This document shows positions 21,652 through 34,465 of a stretch of 64,000 nt of DNA, piece after piece. A program made the translations under genes and the position numbers. Source of the DNA: Eustoma russellianum (lineage: Eukaryota > Streptophyta > Magnoliopsida > Gentianales > Gentianaceae); assembly GCA_036186865.1 (NCBI GenBank), contig AP025053.1:12317433-12381432 (forward strand). The letters are read 5' to 3'. The notes below the pieces were generated by a model. The model ran no database searches. It was not told the origin of the DNA and saw only the letters and a program-made list of their open reading frames with translations. The first letter of the stretch is position 1. Every line of letters starts with the position of its first letter.

Positions 21652-21847
21652 TATCTGTGTTTGTTTATCTAAATACATAGCCACTGAGACAAATTGATTG
21701 ACCGATGAAAACAAGCTAACAATATAACTGAATAGAAAGGCATATTGTGAAAATATGAACGTCTGTCAGATTTTTTATACACCCACAACGGTATATATAT
21801 ACAATATATGTATATAAACACACAAACATGTATGTTTGTGCATATAT
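21652..21847. other. AT-rich sequence without recognisable gene
   Basis: Alternating TATA/CACA-rich sequence; nothing supported. Confidence 0.6.
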
Positions 21848-22048
21848 AATTATGTTTATATATGTTACCCCACGTTTCTCTCACTTCCCTCGACTAATAG
21901 AAGATATGTTATTTCAGATGTTTCCTTAGCTAATTTCCGGCATCCTAGCATTGATATGTACCATGGTGTTCCTCCGCCTTGAGTGATGGGTTATATTTAT
22001 AATAAATGAAGCTCACTTCTTTGATAAAAAAATTATGTTTATATATGT
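21848..22048 (+). mobile_element. Severely 5'-truncated LINE stub with 18-bp TSD
   Basis: A 165-bp body (21866-22030) ends GTTCCTCCGCCTTGAGTGA, then TTGATAAAAAAA, as in the 3' end of the larger LINEs here (CCTCCGCCATAAGTGAGGG). It is flanked by the perfect 18-bp repeat AATTATGTTTATATATGT at 21848-21865 and 22031-22048. Only 3' UTR is present. Confidence 0.85.
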
Positions 22049-22412
22049 ATTATACGCATATGTATGTATATATACACATATATATAAACACACATATACA
22101 CACACATAGATATGTGTTTGTATAATTCAGCTAAAGGATCGTCTGTAGAAATGTTGGCTATTTTACGTAGATATTATATCAAAACTAATTTTGATTTTTA
22201 CCAAGTGACAACGAATTTATTTTTTTGAGATCCATTTTTTCAATCTAAAAAACGATATGGTCTCCTCATGGTATGCTACATTATCGATATTCTACTTTAA
22301 TCTAATATAACACCTTACTTGACTTGACTTGCGGAGTGTAGGCTCTTAATAAACCTTGTAAAATAAGAAAACATTATTCTTCTCAGAAGTTCAACGATAA
22401 GAGATACGGTTA
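22049..22412. other. AT-rich intergenic sequence
   Basis: TA/CA microsatellite-like sequence to about 22130, then AT-rich sequence with no open frame or known motif that I can support. Confidence 0.55.
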
Positions 22413-22601
22413 GAACTAGGACTAAACAACAACAATACATATTCAGTATATCCTAATAAAAGCAAAAGATATCGCTATGGTCTGGGGAGGGTGAAAGACA
22501 GGCGCAGAATACCTCCATCCCAAAGGATAGAGAGTTCGTTTCCCGTAAAACTTCTGACTCTATACGTACCAGCATAGACACATAATGAACTAGGACTAAA
22601 C
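22413..22601 (-). mobile_element. Au-like SINE with 15-bp TSD
   Basis: Body 22428-22586 between perfect copies of GAACTAGGACTAAAC (22413-22427, 22587-22601). On the minus strand it ends in a TTG-rich tail. It shares TCTGGGGAGGGTGA and the CTCCATCCCAA..GGATAGAG core with the copy inside the hAT element. The core resembles the Au SINE family of angiosperms; family assignment is from memory of that core. Clear pol III A and B boxes were not identified. Confidence 0.75.
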
Positions 22602-22890
22602 ACTCTTTACTATATCTGTCTTACATTAGGTTCCATTTGAAATTGCCAATTATCTCCCTACATTAAAACTATATTTACACAAACAGTGAAATAAAATCTC
22701 TGAACAATTTTATTTGATAAACATATTATTTCTTTAAGCTTACACTTGGCTTAGTGGGCGCGTATATTGTAAAATTGGCTGGTCAGATATAACACGATCA
22801 AAACTTTTTAAGTTTTCCAAAGAAGTATTCTTATTTCCGGATCTGGCATGTTGATTTCAAATAATCATTAATAACCATCATGCATATAAC
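22602..22890. other. AT-rich sequence without recognisable gene
   Basis: No supported frame, motif or repeat. Confidence 0.5.
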
Positions 22891-22895
22891 ATTGA
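22891..22895. repeat. 5-bp TSD of the giant-LTR element, left (ATTGA)
   Basis: The same five bases follow the right LTR at 32740-32744. Confidence 0.88.
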
Positions 22896-25800
22896 TGCAG
22901 CGCCCGTCCGGGACCAGGGTCTCGGCACGGTGCACCTGCCGTACTCTACTACGAGTAGTACAAGGCGACATCATCATACATGCACAAATCGTGATAACAT
23001 GTATCGACAAGCAGAAACGAAATGTCATATTCTGGAATATCTATAACGAGAGTAAATCCTAATACATCCGCATAAGTGTCATAATACATCGATGATACAA
23101 AATATCAAAATACAGAGCTGGAAATCCAAAAGTACAAAAGAGGTCGTAGCCAGCTACTAATCAGCTCTGTACATCTATTCGCGAGGCTCGTCTTCAATGA
23201 ACTCCGGTTCCGGGTCCTGTGGATCTGCATGGTAATATTAAGGGGTGAGCGATAACGAATCGCTCAGCAAGTCATTCCACCTAGGTCTGTCAAGTGGACC
23301 ATACATGGGGATAGGGTAAAGGGTGATACAGTACAGTGAAACATAACACACAATGCAACGGAAAATTGAAGCATGGAGTAAATGCTGAAATAAAGCATGG
23401 AAATAATAATGCAGGTAACATATCAAACATAAATACAGATAGAAAGTATCATAACGAAAACATACAATCTTGTTAGACAACTTGTCTTAGCTTAGGGATT
23501 ACTTGTTCTTGCCAGTGTTCATCTTTTTATGTCTCTAATGATTTGCAATATTTCTTGTCTTATGTTTGAGATTCTTATCAGAAGATTACTTGGTACATGG
23601 GACATGATCGTGACATATGCAACGGAAAACCTTTTCTGACATATTCAGCGGAAAACTTTTCTTGAAATGATAATACTTTGTTTCATACTTGCTTAAACAT
23701 GCCATGACATAACATGAATGGCTACAACACTTTTCATAACATGAGAATGCTACCCACGACATACCGAATGAACCCCCGAAGAGCCACGAGTACCGTCTAT
23801 GAATCCCGATAGTCCAACCACGATGTTACGTCATACGTACATAGGACTAACGGTGACACGCTACCATAGAGACCCCGGGTCCCAGACACGGTGTTGCACT
23901 CCACGATAATGTATTTGCCCCTGGCATCCTCCCTCAGGACCAGACAATAAGCAGCTCTCCATATTGAACGTCATAGACATAACAGAAAAAGCCAGAGATC
24001 CCTTACCCCGGGCAAGGTGTTACACTCAGTCTACATATCATGCGTTTAAAGATAGGTACAGAGCCCCTTGTTCCAGACAAAGTGTTATACTTACCTATGG
24101 ATACATGCATAAGTCATATAGAATCAATCGTCTCACAGTACAATTCTTAAGAAATCTTATAGTCTTGAAAACATTTTAAAAACCATAATCTTAGAAAACA
24201 TATCATGCGGAAAACCAGCTTGGAAAACATGTTCATGATACCGAAACATAAGGACACAATGCATGACATAGGCTTTTCTTAGGATGTGTCTTCATATTTC
24301 TTATTGATTGACCGGATTCTCATAGATACTTAAGTAGACAACACTTAATCATTTGGTGGAGTTCTTGTGTTGTATAACATCATACATATGCATTTAGTTT
24401 TCTTTAATTAGACATTCGTGGAAATAGCATACTTATATCTTATGGGTAACAATTAAGGTATTGCCAAGGATGATACTATGCATAAAGGTTGGGATTATAT
24501 CCTTAGAGCCGTATATCTTGTCTTGGGAAATTTTCGTATTCATGACATTAGGTATTCAAATCATATCGTGGTATTAATTAGGCTAGTCTTTGGACATACT
24601 TATCTCATAATTACATGATAGGTCCAAGATTACCACTTTGATAGGCAATAGCCGAATTATTTGGGCTTAGGGCCGGAAGGCCCTCTAGCCACAATTTCCT
24701 TTTATTCCTTCTTTTCTTGTAAATACTTATTGGGCTTATTGATTTTAGACATTTAATGTTTGTGCTTGTATTATGGTCTCATAAAAGAATTAATTTACAC
24801 ATGGACTTGTTAGATTAAGCCGAAAATGCCATTTTGGCCGAAAAGTGTGTAGCCCAAATGTTTTAAATCCATAATGAGCCCTTTTTCCTTTTTATAACAT
24901 TTCATATTACAAATATATTACATTAAAAATTAATACATCCAAGTCCTCCATTCTCATGCCTTGGTCGAAAGTGGGGTAAATAACATGAACTTTTCTCATC
25001 ACCATTACTAAATTGGATGTTCATAACAATTCTAATGTATGTCCATCTTACTAAATGATAGTATGCTCAAGTCCTATCACACATACATTTTCCTTAAACG
25101 TAATCCAATAATAACTTGTGCATCCCAATTCCTTATCTTTAAACATATGGCTGAAAAGGTGGGTGTTCAAAAATGGAATTTTTTCATCCTCAAAGCCAAG
25201 CTTGATATTCATGATAATTCTAATGCCTAACAAACATACTAAATGATACATCCTCAAGCCATATTGAACATGCATGCTCATAATCATATAAAAATCATCG
25301 TAAAATACATGCAAGTACATATTTTGTAACATGATGGTCAAGTTACACTTATCATACAACTTATGAGGTTAAAAACATAGAGATTTCTGTGGCATCTTCC
25401 CATCTAAGTCCATGATCATCAAATTACATATCTTGATGATGGTGATGGACATGGAATTATGAAAGAGTCATGGCCGTCCCTTATAGCAAGGAAAATGTCA
25501 ATGCTAACATGGATGATGTTCAAAGGTAGCATCTTAATATGCATGCACAAAGGAACAATGGATTTTGAATCATTATAAGGCTACCATTCTCTATTTTCAT
25601 GATATACTTTTCTTCCACATATGAGTATGGAAGGAATGACATGCATGTATCAAAAGATCATAATAGATTATTTTTAGCACTCTTATTAGACTAACATACA
25701 CATAAATCTACCATTTTTCATCTAAATATAGGAATCATAGAATAGATGACTTCTTTTTGGCATACACGGTCGAATGGGTCTAGAGGTGACCAAATTTTAT

Positions 25801-27608
25801 TTTTGCATATTAGATTCAAGTGGTATCCTAAGCTCACTTGATGATTGCATGCAACTTAAGAACACATGCATCAACCAATTCTTCATGCAAGCCATCTTTC
25901 TTGTAATCAAACTTAGAGATCTTGCTTTTTCTTGTATGCATGGTCCATTAGCTATTAATGAGTGTTTTAACATAGATTTCATTTCTCTTGAAGGAACTAG
26001 AAAGAAATACTTGCCTTGTTCTTGAATCTTGGACTTAAAATAGAAAGATTCTTTCTTTCTTTTGGTTTGGGTACAAACGGCCTTTGGAGCTCTTGAAATC
26101 CCCCATTTCTTCAACCTAGGGAATTCCTCTTGCATCCTTGGTGTGCCTCACGGTTAACACCTAAAAGGAGCAGTGTTTTGAGGCTGAGGGAAGATATGAT
26201 AAGAGAGGGGTGTAGAAATAAGGCTAATATCCTTGTCTTAAGTGTTCTTGGGCTTGGATGCTTGTGTCTTCACTTGAAAATGGAAAGAGATGCTTCTTCT
26301 CTGTTGGTTGGGTTCTCGGATGAAGAAGGAAAAGTGAGGGTGAGGGAATTTCCTTGCTAAAGAGAGAGAGAGGGAGAAAAAAGAGGAGTTTTTAGAGAGT
26401 GGGGTTATTTGGTGGAAATAAAAGGATGGTAATGAGACAAGTGTGGAATGAAAGGCTTTTAAGCTTTATCTAATAACTTGGCCGAAATTTGTAGAGTTTA
26501 GTGGGGAATTAATGATGGCCTTGGTAAGTTAGTGGAAGAAATATTTTTAATCTCCAATCGTTTATGTGGCCGAAATTTAAAGAAAATAGTGGGGGGAGTT
26601 TACATCATTTGTTGAGGTTGGGGAGAGAAGGAAATGATGGGTGTAAGAATGCATGTAATGCTAGTGGGTGGAAATTTGGGAAAGATAAGAATCTTTGCTT
26701 ACTTTTCTTACACATTGAATGATGGCAAGACTAATTAATATTTTCTTGAAATTCAAATATTGGTGTGTTGTAAAACGATATGACAATATAGTTGGTGCAT
26801 GAAATATGATTCGTTGGGTTTAAATTAGTGGAAGAAGTATTTTTTGGTTTTCTAATTTCATTATTGGCCGAAAATAAAGGGGCATAGTGGGGTGGAGGCT
26901 TCATTATTTATCTTAGTTGGGAAGTGAGTTTTTAAGGGGTATATGTCATGTATGTTATGTGGTTGGAAGAATCTTTCAAATGTGTAAGAGAATTATCATG
27001 CAGAGAGAAAAGAAATAAAAGAAGATAAGTAAGTGGGGTTAAAAAAAAGGAACCTTGCAAGAAATTCTAGTGGTAGATGTGTTGTTTTAGGTAAGAGTTA
27101 TTATCATGCATATAATGTGATTGGGAGGTGGTCTTACATATTGTAAGAATGGAAATGATGGAATAATATATAAAAAAATATCAAACGGAATAATTAGTAA
27201 TTGGTGGGTAAGGCATGCATGAAATGTCATTGGTTGAGGATAGAAGGTGGAGAAAATAAATAAAAGATAATAAAGTAAAATGGAAGACAAGTTTGTCTTA
27301 TTCAAGGGGGTGGGGCGTCCAAGCTTAGATAGGGTGTGTAATTTTACTATTTTGTTCTTTCCTCCTTTTCTTAGGTGTTATTTCTTTTTTCTTTTAATTT
27401 AATTCCTAATAAAAGTTGTACAATTTTTTATATATCTATCTTAATTACACTTATGCCTATTACGAGGCTTTAGTATTTCTTAAATTTTTTTTATTTAAGG
27501 TACACTTACATACTTATTATACTAAGTGCAGTAACACGATCGCACTTAATTTCTACCGTAATTCCCTTTGTTCTCTGTTCAAGTAGCCTGGAGGTGCGGG
27601 TCGTTACA
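22896..27608 (-). repeat. 3' LTR (left) of the giant-LTR element
   Basis: 4,713 bp, plus-strand ends TGCAGCGCC...CGTTACA. It contains several degenerate phrases of the type CCGGG..CAGACACGGTGTTACACT (about 23870-24080) and a GA-rich run (26360-26380). Short open frames inside (for example 25774-26025) have no recognisable domain and are not called as genes. Confidence 0.93.
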
Positions 27609-27620
27609 GTCTTCCCCCCT
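27609..27620 (-). promoter_or_regulatory. Polypurine tract of the giant-LTR element
   Basis: Plus strand GTCTTCCCCCCT, that is AGGGGGGAAGAC in sense, directly upstream of the 3' LTR. Confidence 0.85.
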
Positions 27621-28034
27621 TATAAAAAGTTTCGTCTATGAAACTTGTAAGTTTAGTTGAAATGTGCAGCTTAATATTATTTTATTAGATTAACTCTTAT
27701 CACTTATTACGAACCTTATCCAATGTATTGATTTGACGTTCAGACCTATTTTCCAAGATCATATCCTACATGGCTCTTATTTGGGAATCAGTCTATTTAT
27801 CATGACCCCTAATTTGTTAATTTGGCGCTAAGTGAAAGGACGATTACCCCTAATATCTTTGTCTAAACCATTCTAGAGAACCTATACTAAAGTTGTTGCA
27901 CTCAGTCTAAAATCACTGACTTAGACTATACAGTCTCTTCTTAAGTCTACGATCATATCCTAGGCTCTACGATCATAACCTATGTACTCGTCTCTGTTTA
28001 GCTTATGTTGCCCGCTGTGGATCTGGAGCCTTGG
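27621..28034 (-). other. Residual internal domain of the giant-LTR element
   Basis: About 410 bp. Next to the PPT it keeps TTTCRTAGACGAAAC-like sequence as found at the pol end of gypsy elements. Next to the PBS it has a leader with GGCTCCAGATCCAC, shared with the gypsy element at 61590-61604. No open frame of note. Confidence 0.8.
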
Positions 28035-28046
28035 GCTCTAATACCA
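28035..28046 (-). promoter_or_regulatory. Primer-binding site (tRNA-iMet type) of the giant-LTR element
   Basis: Sense TGGTATTAGAGC, one transition from the common plant site TGGTATCAGAGC, two bases from the LTR. Confidence 0.85.
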
Positions 28047-28048
28047 CC

Positions 28049-31000
28049 TGTAGTGCCCCGCCCAGGACCAAGGTCTCGGCACGGTGTACCCGCCGTACTC
28101 TACTACGAGTAGTACAAGGTGACGTCATCATACATGCACAAATAGTGATAACATGTATCAACAAGCAGAAACGAAATGTCATAAGCTGGAATATCCATAA
28201 AGAGAGTACGTCCTAATACATCCGCATAAGTGTCATAATACATCCATGATACAAAATATCAAAATACAGAGCTGGAAATCAAAAGTACAAAAGAGGCCAT
28301 AGTCAGCTACTAATCAGCTCCGTACATCTATTCCCGAGGCTTGTCTTCAATGAACTCCGGTTCTGGGTCTTGTGGATCTGCATGGTAATATTAAGGGGTG
28401 AGCAATAATGAATCGCTCAGCAAGTCGTTCCACCAAGGCCCGTCAAGTGGACCATACATGGGGGTAGGGTAAAGGGTGATACAGTATGATGAAGCACAGT
28501 GAAACATAACACATAATGCAACAGAAACCCGAAGCATGGAGTAAATGCTGACAAATAAAGCATGGAAATAATAATGCAGATCAAACATAAATACAAATAG
28601 AAAGTATCATAACGGAAACATACAATCTTGTTAGACAACTTGTCTTAGCTTAGGGAATACTTGTTCTTGACAGTGTTCATCATGTTGTGTCTCTGTAGAT
28701 TTGCAGTATTTCTTGTCTTACGTTTGAGATTCTTATCGGAAGATTACTTGGTACATGGGACATGATCGTAACATATGCAAGGGAAAATCTTTTCTGACAT
28801 ATGCAGCACAAAACTTTTCTTGAAATGATAATACTTTGTTTCATACTTGCTCAAACATGGTATGACATAACATGAATGGCTATAGCACTTTTCATAACTT
28901 GAGAATGGTACCCACTGCATACTGAATGACCCCCCGAATAGCCACGAGTACCTCTATGAATCCCGATGGTCCAACCACGGTGTTACATCATACGTACATA
29001 GGACTAACGGTGGCACGCTATCGTAGAGACCCCGGGTCCTAGACATGGTGTTACACTCCACGATAACGTATTTGCCCCTTACATCCTCCCCCAGGACAGA
29101 CATCAGGCAGCCCTCCATACTGAACGTCATAGACGTTACAGAAAAAGACAGAGATCCCTTACCCCGGCCAAGGTATTACACTCAGTCTACAGATCATGCG
29201 TATAAAGATAGGTACAAAGCCCTTGTCCCAGACAAGGTGTTACACTTACCTATGGATACATGCATAAGTCATATGGAATCAATCGTCTCATGGTACAATT
29301 CTTAAGAAATATTATAGTCTTGAAAACATTTAAAAAACCATAATCTTAGAAAACATATAATGCGGGAAACCAGCTTGGAAAACATGTTCATGACACCGAA
29401 ACATGAGGACACAATGCATGACATAGGTTTTTCTTAGGATGTGTCTTCATCTTTATTATTGATTAGCTGGATTCTCATACATACTTAAGTAGACAACAAT
29501 TAATCATTTGGTGGAGTATTTGTGTTGTATAACATCATACATATGCATTTAGTTTTCTTGAATTAGACATTCGTGGAAATAGCATACTTATATCTTGTGG
29601 GTAAAAGTTAAGGTATTGCCAAGGATTGTAATATGCATAAAGGTTGGGATTATATCCTTAGAGCCGTATATCTTGTATTGGGAAGTTTTCGTATTCATGA
29701 CATTAGGTATTCAAATCATATCGTGGTATTAATTAGGCTAGTCTTTGGACATACTTATCTCATAATTACATGATAGGTCCAAGATTACCACTTTGATAGG
29801 CAATAGCCGAATTATTGGGCTTAGGGCCGGAAGGCCCTCTAGCCACAATTTCCTTTTATTCCTTCTTTTCTTTTAAATACTTATTGGGCTTATTGGTTTT
29901 AGACATTTAATCCTTGTGCTTGTATTATGGTCTCATAAAAGAATCAATTTACACATGGACTTGTTAGGCTAAGCCGAAAATGCCATTTTGGCTGAAATTG
30001 GTGTAGCCCAAATGTTTTAAATTCCATAATGAGTCCTTTTTCCTTTTTATAACATTTCATATTACGAAACATATTACATTAAAAATTAATACATCAAAAT
30101 CTTCCATCCTCATGCCTTGGCCGAAAGTGGGATAAATAACATGAACTTTTCTCATCACCATTACTAAATTGGACGTTCATAATAATTCTAATGTATGTCC
30201 ATCTTACTATATGATAGTATGCTCAAGTCCTATCATACATACATTTTCCTTAATCGTAATCCAATAATAAGTTGTGCATCCCAATTCTTTATCTTTAAAC
30301 ATATGGCCAAAAAGGTGGGTGTTCAAAAATGGAATTTTTCCATCGTCAACGCCAAGCTTGATATTCATGATAATTCTAATGCCTAACAAACATACTAAAT
30401 AATACATGCTCAAGTCATATTAAAGATGCATGCTTATAATCACATAAAAATCATCCTAAAATACATGCAAGTATATAATTTGTAACATGATAGTCAAGTT
30501 ACACTTATCATACAACTTATGAGGCTAAAAACATAGAGATTTCTATGGCATCTTCCCATCTAAGTCCGTGATCATAAAATTACACATCATGATGATGGTG
30601 ATGGATTCATGGACTTATCAAAGAGTCATGGCCGTCCTTATGGATAATGTTCAAATGTAGCATTTTAATATGCATGCACAAAGGAACAATGCACTTTAAA
30701 TCATTATAAGGCTACCATTCTCTATTTTCATGATATACTTTTCTTCCACATATGAGTATGGAAGGAATGACTTGCATGTATCAAAATATCATAAGAGATG
30801 ATTTTTAGCACTCTTATTAGACTAACATACACATAAATCTACCATTTTTTATCTAAATATAGGAATCATAGAAAAGATGACTTCTTCTGGGCATACACGG
30901 TTGAATGGGTCTAGAGGTGACCAAATTTCGTTTTGCATGTTATATTCAAGTGGTATCCTAAGCTCACTTGATGATTTCATTCAAAATAAGAACACATCCA

Positions 31001-32739
31001 TCAACCAATTTTTCATGCAAGCAATCTTTCATGTAATCAAACTTAGAGATCTTGATTTTTCTTGCATGCATGGTCCATTAGCTATTAATGAGTGTTTTAA
31101 CTTAGATTTTATTTCTCTTGAAGGAGCTAGGAAGAAATACTTTCCTTGTCCTTGAATCTTGGACTTAAAATGGAAAGATTCCTTCTTTCTTTTAGTTTGG
31201 GTACAAACGGCCTTTGGAGCTCTTGAAATCTCCCATTTCTTCAACCTAGGGAGTTCTTCTTGCATCCTTGGTGTACCTCACGGTTAACACCTAAAACGAT
31301 GGGTGTTTTGAGGCTATGTGAGGGAAGAGATGATAAGAGAGGGGTGTAGAAATAAGGCTAATATCCTTGTCTTAAGTGTTCTTGGGCTTGGATGCTTGTG
31401 TCTTCACTTGAAAATGGAAAGAGATGCTTCTTCTCTGTTGGTTGGGTTCTCGGATGAAGAAGGAAAAGTGAGGGTGAGGGAATTTCCTTGCTAAAGAGAG
31501 AGAGAGGGAGAAAGAAGAGGAGTTTTTAGAGAGTGGGGTTATTTGGTGGAAATAAAAGGATGGTAATGAGACAAGTGTGGAATGAAAGGCTTTTAAGCTT
31601 TATCTAATAACTTGGCCGAAATTTGTAGAGTTTAGTGGGGAATTAATGATGGCCTTGGTAAGTTAGTGGAAGAAATATTTTTAATCTCCAATCTATTATG
31701 TGGCCGAAATTTAAAGAAAATAGTTGGGGGGGGGGGAGTTTCCATCATTTGTTGAGGTTGGGCAGAGAAGGAAATGATGGGTGTAAGAATGCATGTAATG
31801 GTAGTGGGTGGAAATTTGGGAAAGGTAAGAATCTTTGCTTACTTTTCTTACACCTTGAATGATGACAAGACTAATTAATATTTTCTTGGAATTCAAATAT
31901 TGGTGTATTGTAAAATGATATGACAATATAGTGGGTGCATGAAATATGATTGGTTGGGTTTAAATTAGTGGAAGAAGTATTTTTGGTTTTCTAATTTCAT
32001 AATTGGCCGAAATTAAAGGGGCATGGTAGGGTGGAGGCTTCATATTTGTCTTGGTTGGGAAGTGAGTTTTTAAGGGGTATATGTCATGCATGTTATTTGG
32101 TTGAAAGAATCTTTCAAATGTGTAAGAGAATAATCATGATTGTGGAGAGAAAAGAAATAAAAGATAAGGGGGTGCAAGGAAAAGAAACCGTGCATGAAAT
32201 TCTAGTGATAGATGTGTTGTTTTGTGTAAGAGTTATCATCATGCATGTAATGTGATTGGGCGGTGGTCTTACATATGGTAAGAATGGAAAAGTTGGAAGA
32301 ATATATAAAAAATATAAAGTGGAATAATTAGTGATTGGTGGTTAAGGCATGCATGAAATGTCATTGGTTGAGGGTAGAAGGTGGAAAAAATATATAAAAG
32401 GAAATAAAGTAAAATGGAAGACAAGTTTGTCTTATTCAAGAGGATGGGACGGCCAAGCTTGGATAGGATGTGTATTTTTACTATTTTGTCCTTTCCTCAT
32501 TTTCTTAGGTGTTATTTCTTTTTCCTTTTAATTTAATTCATAATAAAAGTACAATTCTTTATATGTCTATCTTAATTATATTTATGCCTGTTACGAGGCT
32601 TTAGTAGTTCTTAAAATTTTTTATTTAAGGTACACTTACATACTTATTATACTAAGTGCGGTACCACGATCGCACTTAAATTTCAGCCGTAATTCCCTTT
32701 GTTCTCTCTTCAACTAGCCCGGAGGTGCGGGTCGTAACA
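28049..32739 (-). repeat. 5' LTR (right) of the giant-LTR element
   Basis: 4,691 bp, plus-strand ends TGTAGTGCC...CGTAACA, collinear with the left LTR. It has a longer G run (near 31726) and a short deletion near 30637 relative to the left LTR. Confidence 0.93.
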
Positions 32740-32744
32740 ATTGA
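32740..32744. repeat. 5-bp TSD of the giant-LTR element, right (ATTGA)
   Basis: Matches 22891-22895. Confidence 0.88.
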
Positions 32745-33016
32745 TGATCACACCAAGTATTCTTTATATCTTATATTTAATTATTATTCAAATTAAGAGA
32801 TATTACATTAAATACTTCGCATAAAATGGTTACTTCCACTCGGTCTTATTTCATTAATGTACTAATACAGGGAATCGAAAGTCTGCCGTTTTAGATACTT
32901 AATAGCAACCTACTAAAACCATGTACTATAACTTTTCTAATGGCAGGACCATTTACATATCAAGTCGTAAACATCCAACTCATATTGTGCAAGAACAGCT
33001 AATTTAGACGTATGTG
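32745..33016. other. Unannotated AT-rich sequence
   Basis: No supported feature. Confidence 0.5.
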
Positions 33017-33136
33017 TATGAGACCAGTGGTGGAGCCAGAAGTCCCTTTTTAGAGGGGCACTTATAGGCTACGTCACAGGAATACCACCGGTCAATGTTT
33101 CGGACCGGAAAAACTGACAAAATCTTCTAAACATAT

Positions 33137-33305
33137 TTTTGTATTATAACATCAATCAATCAATCAATCATACCCAGTATATCCCAACAATAGCACAAGC
33201 TATCGTTAGGGTCTGGGGAGGGTGAGAGGTAGGCAAACCATACCTCCATCCCAAGGGATAGAGAGTTTGCTTCCAGTGAGACCCCCGGCTTTTGTATTAT
33301 AACAT
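33137..33305 (-). mobile_element. Au-like SINE nested in the hAT element, 16-bp TSD
   Basis: Body 33153-33289 flanked by perfect TTTTGTATTATAACAT (33137-33152, 33290-33305). Its minus-strand 3' end is a (TTGA)n tail. The body shares the TCTGGGGAGGGTGA core with the copy at 22428. Confidence 0.82.
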
Positions 33306-33419
33306 AAAATATGTAAACGAAAACATATCTACCGACCAATGTACAAAAAAATACACAACAAACAATATGCAGATCATAATTATTAAATGAATATAATAAT
33401 ATACATCAATACATACCTT

Positions 33420-34465
33420 TTATTTGCCTATTGTAGGAGGAGAATGAGTTGTCAAGGGGGGCAAAAAGGTTCTTCGAGATGACATTGATTGAAATCGTTG
33501 CATAATATCTTCATCTTCAATGGTGCTAAAAATGTCATGCTCAAAGTAACACAATAAACAATCCGATAGTATGTCATCCCCCAACCGGTTGCGTAGATCA
33601 GTCTTGACAATACTCATTGCAGAAAAAGTTCTTTCAACACTAGTCATTCCAATGGGTAAGATCAATGCTAACTCAATAAGTCGATATACTAAAGGAAAAT
33701 ACTTGTGATAATTTTTCTTCACCATCTTCTTTGCAAGATCTCCAATATTATTTATATTAGAGAATACTTCATTTGATTTCATATCGACAATGTAATTGTC
33801 AAGTTGATGGTCAAACTGTATTCGTTCCAAGGAAGTGAAGTCATCTGGATATAACTCAGCAAGATGCAACAATTGACCATGATTAAAGTTCGTAAAATAA
33901 TTTGAAGGATCAAGACACATTACACATCTAAGTAAATCAGTGTTTGCCTCTGTGAAGTGTTCATCCATTTCCACAGCAATAATGTCAATCACCTAAGAAT
34001 TTATATGGATATAAATTAATTGAGATATAGACAAATTAATCATCAATGTCATATGTATCAACACAATAAAAATAAATGAAATACCTTAATGAAGATTTCT
34101 GCATGAAAATGATGAAAGTATATAATCGGTTCACCATCTTTATGTTTTTTTTCTAGACCGGCCAATGACAACATCCTCCATATTAGGCACATCAATTTCA
34201 TGTATTTCACAAAACTCAAAGACTTCTTTCTACAAATTATCTCAACCAATCTCTCTATATTCTTGTAAGCTCTTTTTTACCTCGTTGATCATACTAAGAG
34301 CACACCCTATGTTTTGATCTCTCACTTGTAGAATCTTAGAAAGTGTACTTGTCATTCTTAAAATTTTCAACATTAACTTTCCAACAAATACAAAAGCAAA
34401 AGAGTCCAACTTATCAATCAAACCCGATGCAGTATTTTGGATATCTGATTTCTCACCATCCTCGT
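33420..34465 (-). pseudogene. hAT transposase, C-terminal part (TTF/DUF4371 type)
   Basis: An open piece of 190 codons (33992-33420) carries the hAT dimerisation region: FPLVYRLIELALILPIG, SVERTFSAM, KTDLRNRLGDD and LLCYFEHD. Upstream (about 34465-34070) the same protein continues in pieces (GLIDKLDSFAFVFVGKL, FCEIHEIDVPNMEDV), with at least two in-frame stops and an AT-rich interruption (34000-34080) that may be an intron or decay. The zinc finger and catalytic N-terminal regions are absent. In intact relatives this enzyme cuts and rejoins the transposon ends. Confidence 0.85.

Larger units (their letters stand above)
22896..32739 (-). mobile_element. Giant-LTR, non-coding gypsy derivative (LARD/TRIM-like)
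   Basis: 9,844 bp in all: two LTRs of 4,713 and 4,691 bp separated by only 440 bp, with the TSD ATTGA. Orientation is minus: the primer site is beside the right LTR and the polypurine tract beside the left. LTR ends are TG..CA in the sense strand. No gag, protease, RT or integrase remains, so any movement would need proteins from a related gypsy element. Classic LARDs have similar LTRs but an internal region of several kb, so the tiny interior is unusual. The LTRs differ by scattered substitutions and small indels, so it is not a recent insertion. Confidence 0.93.

Noticed and set aside
22428..22586. Calling pol III A and B boxes in the SINE
   Set aside because: No convincing match to both boxes was found; the SINE call rests on TSD, tail and shared core only.
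25774..26025. Small open frame repeated in both giant LTRs (also 30877-31155)
   Set aside because: It is present twice only because LTRs are duplicated; the two versions differ by frameshift-like and length changes, and no domain is recognisable.
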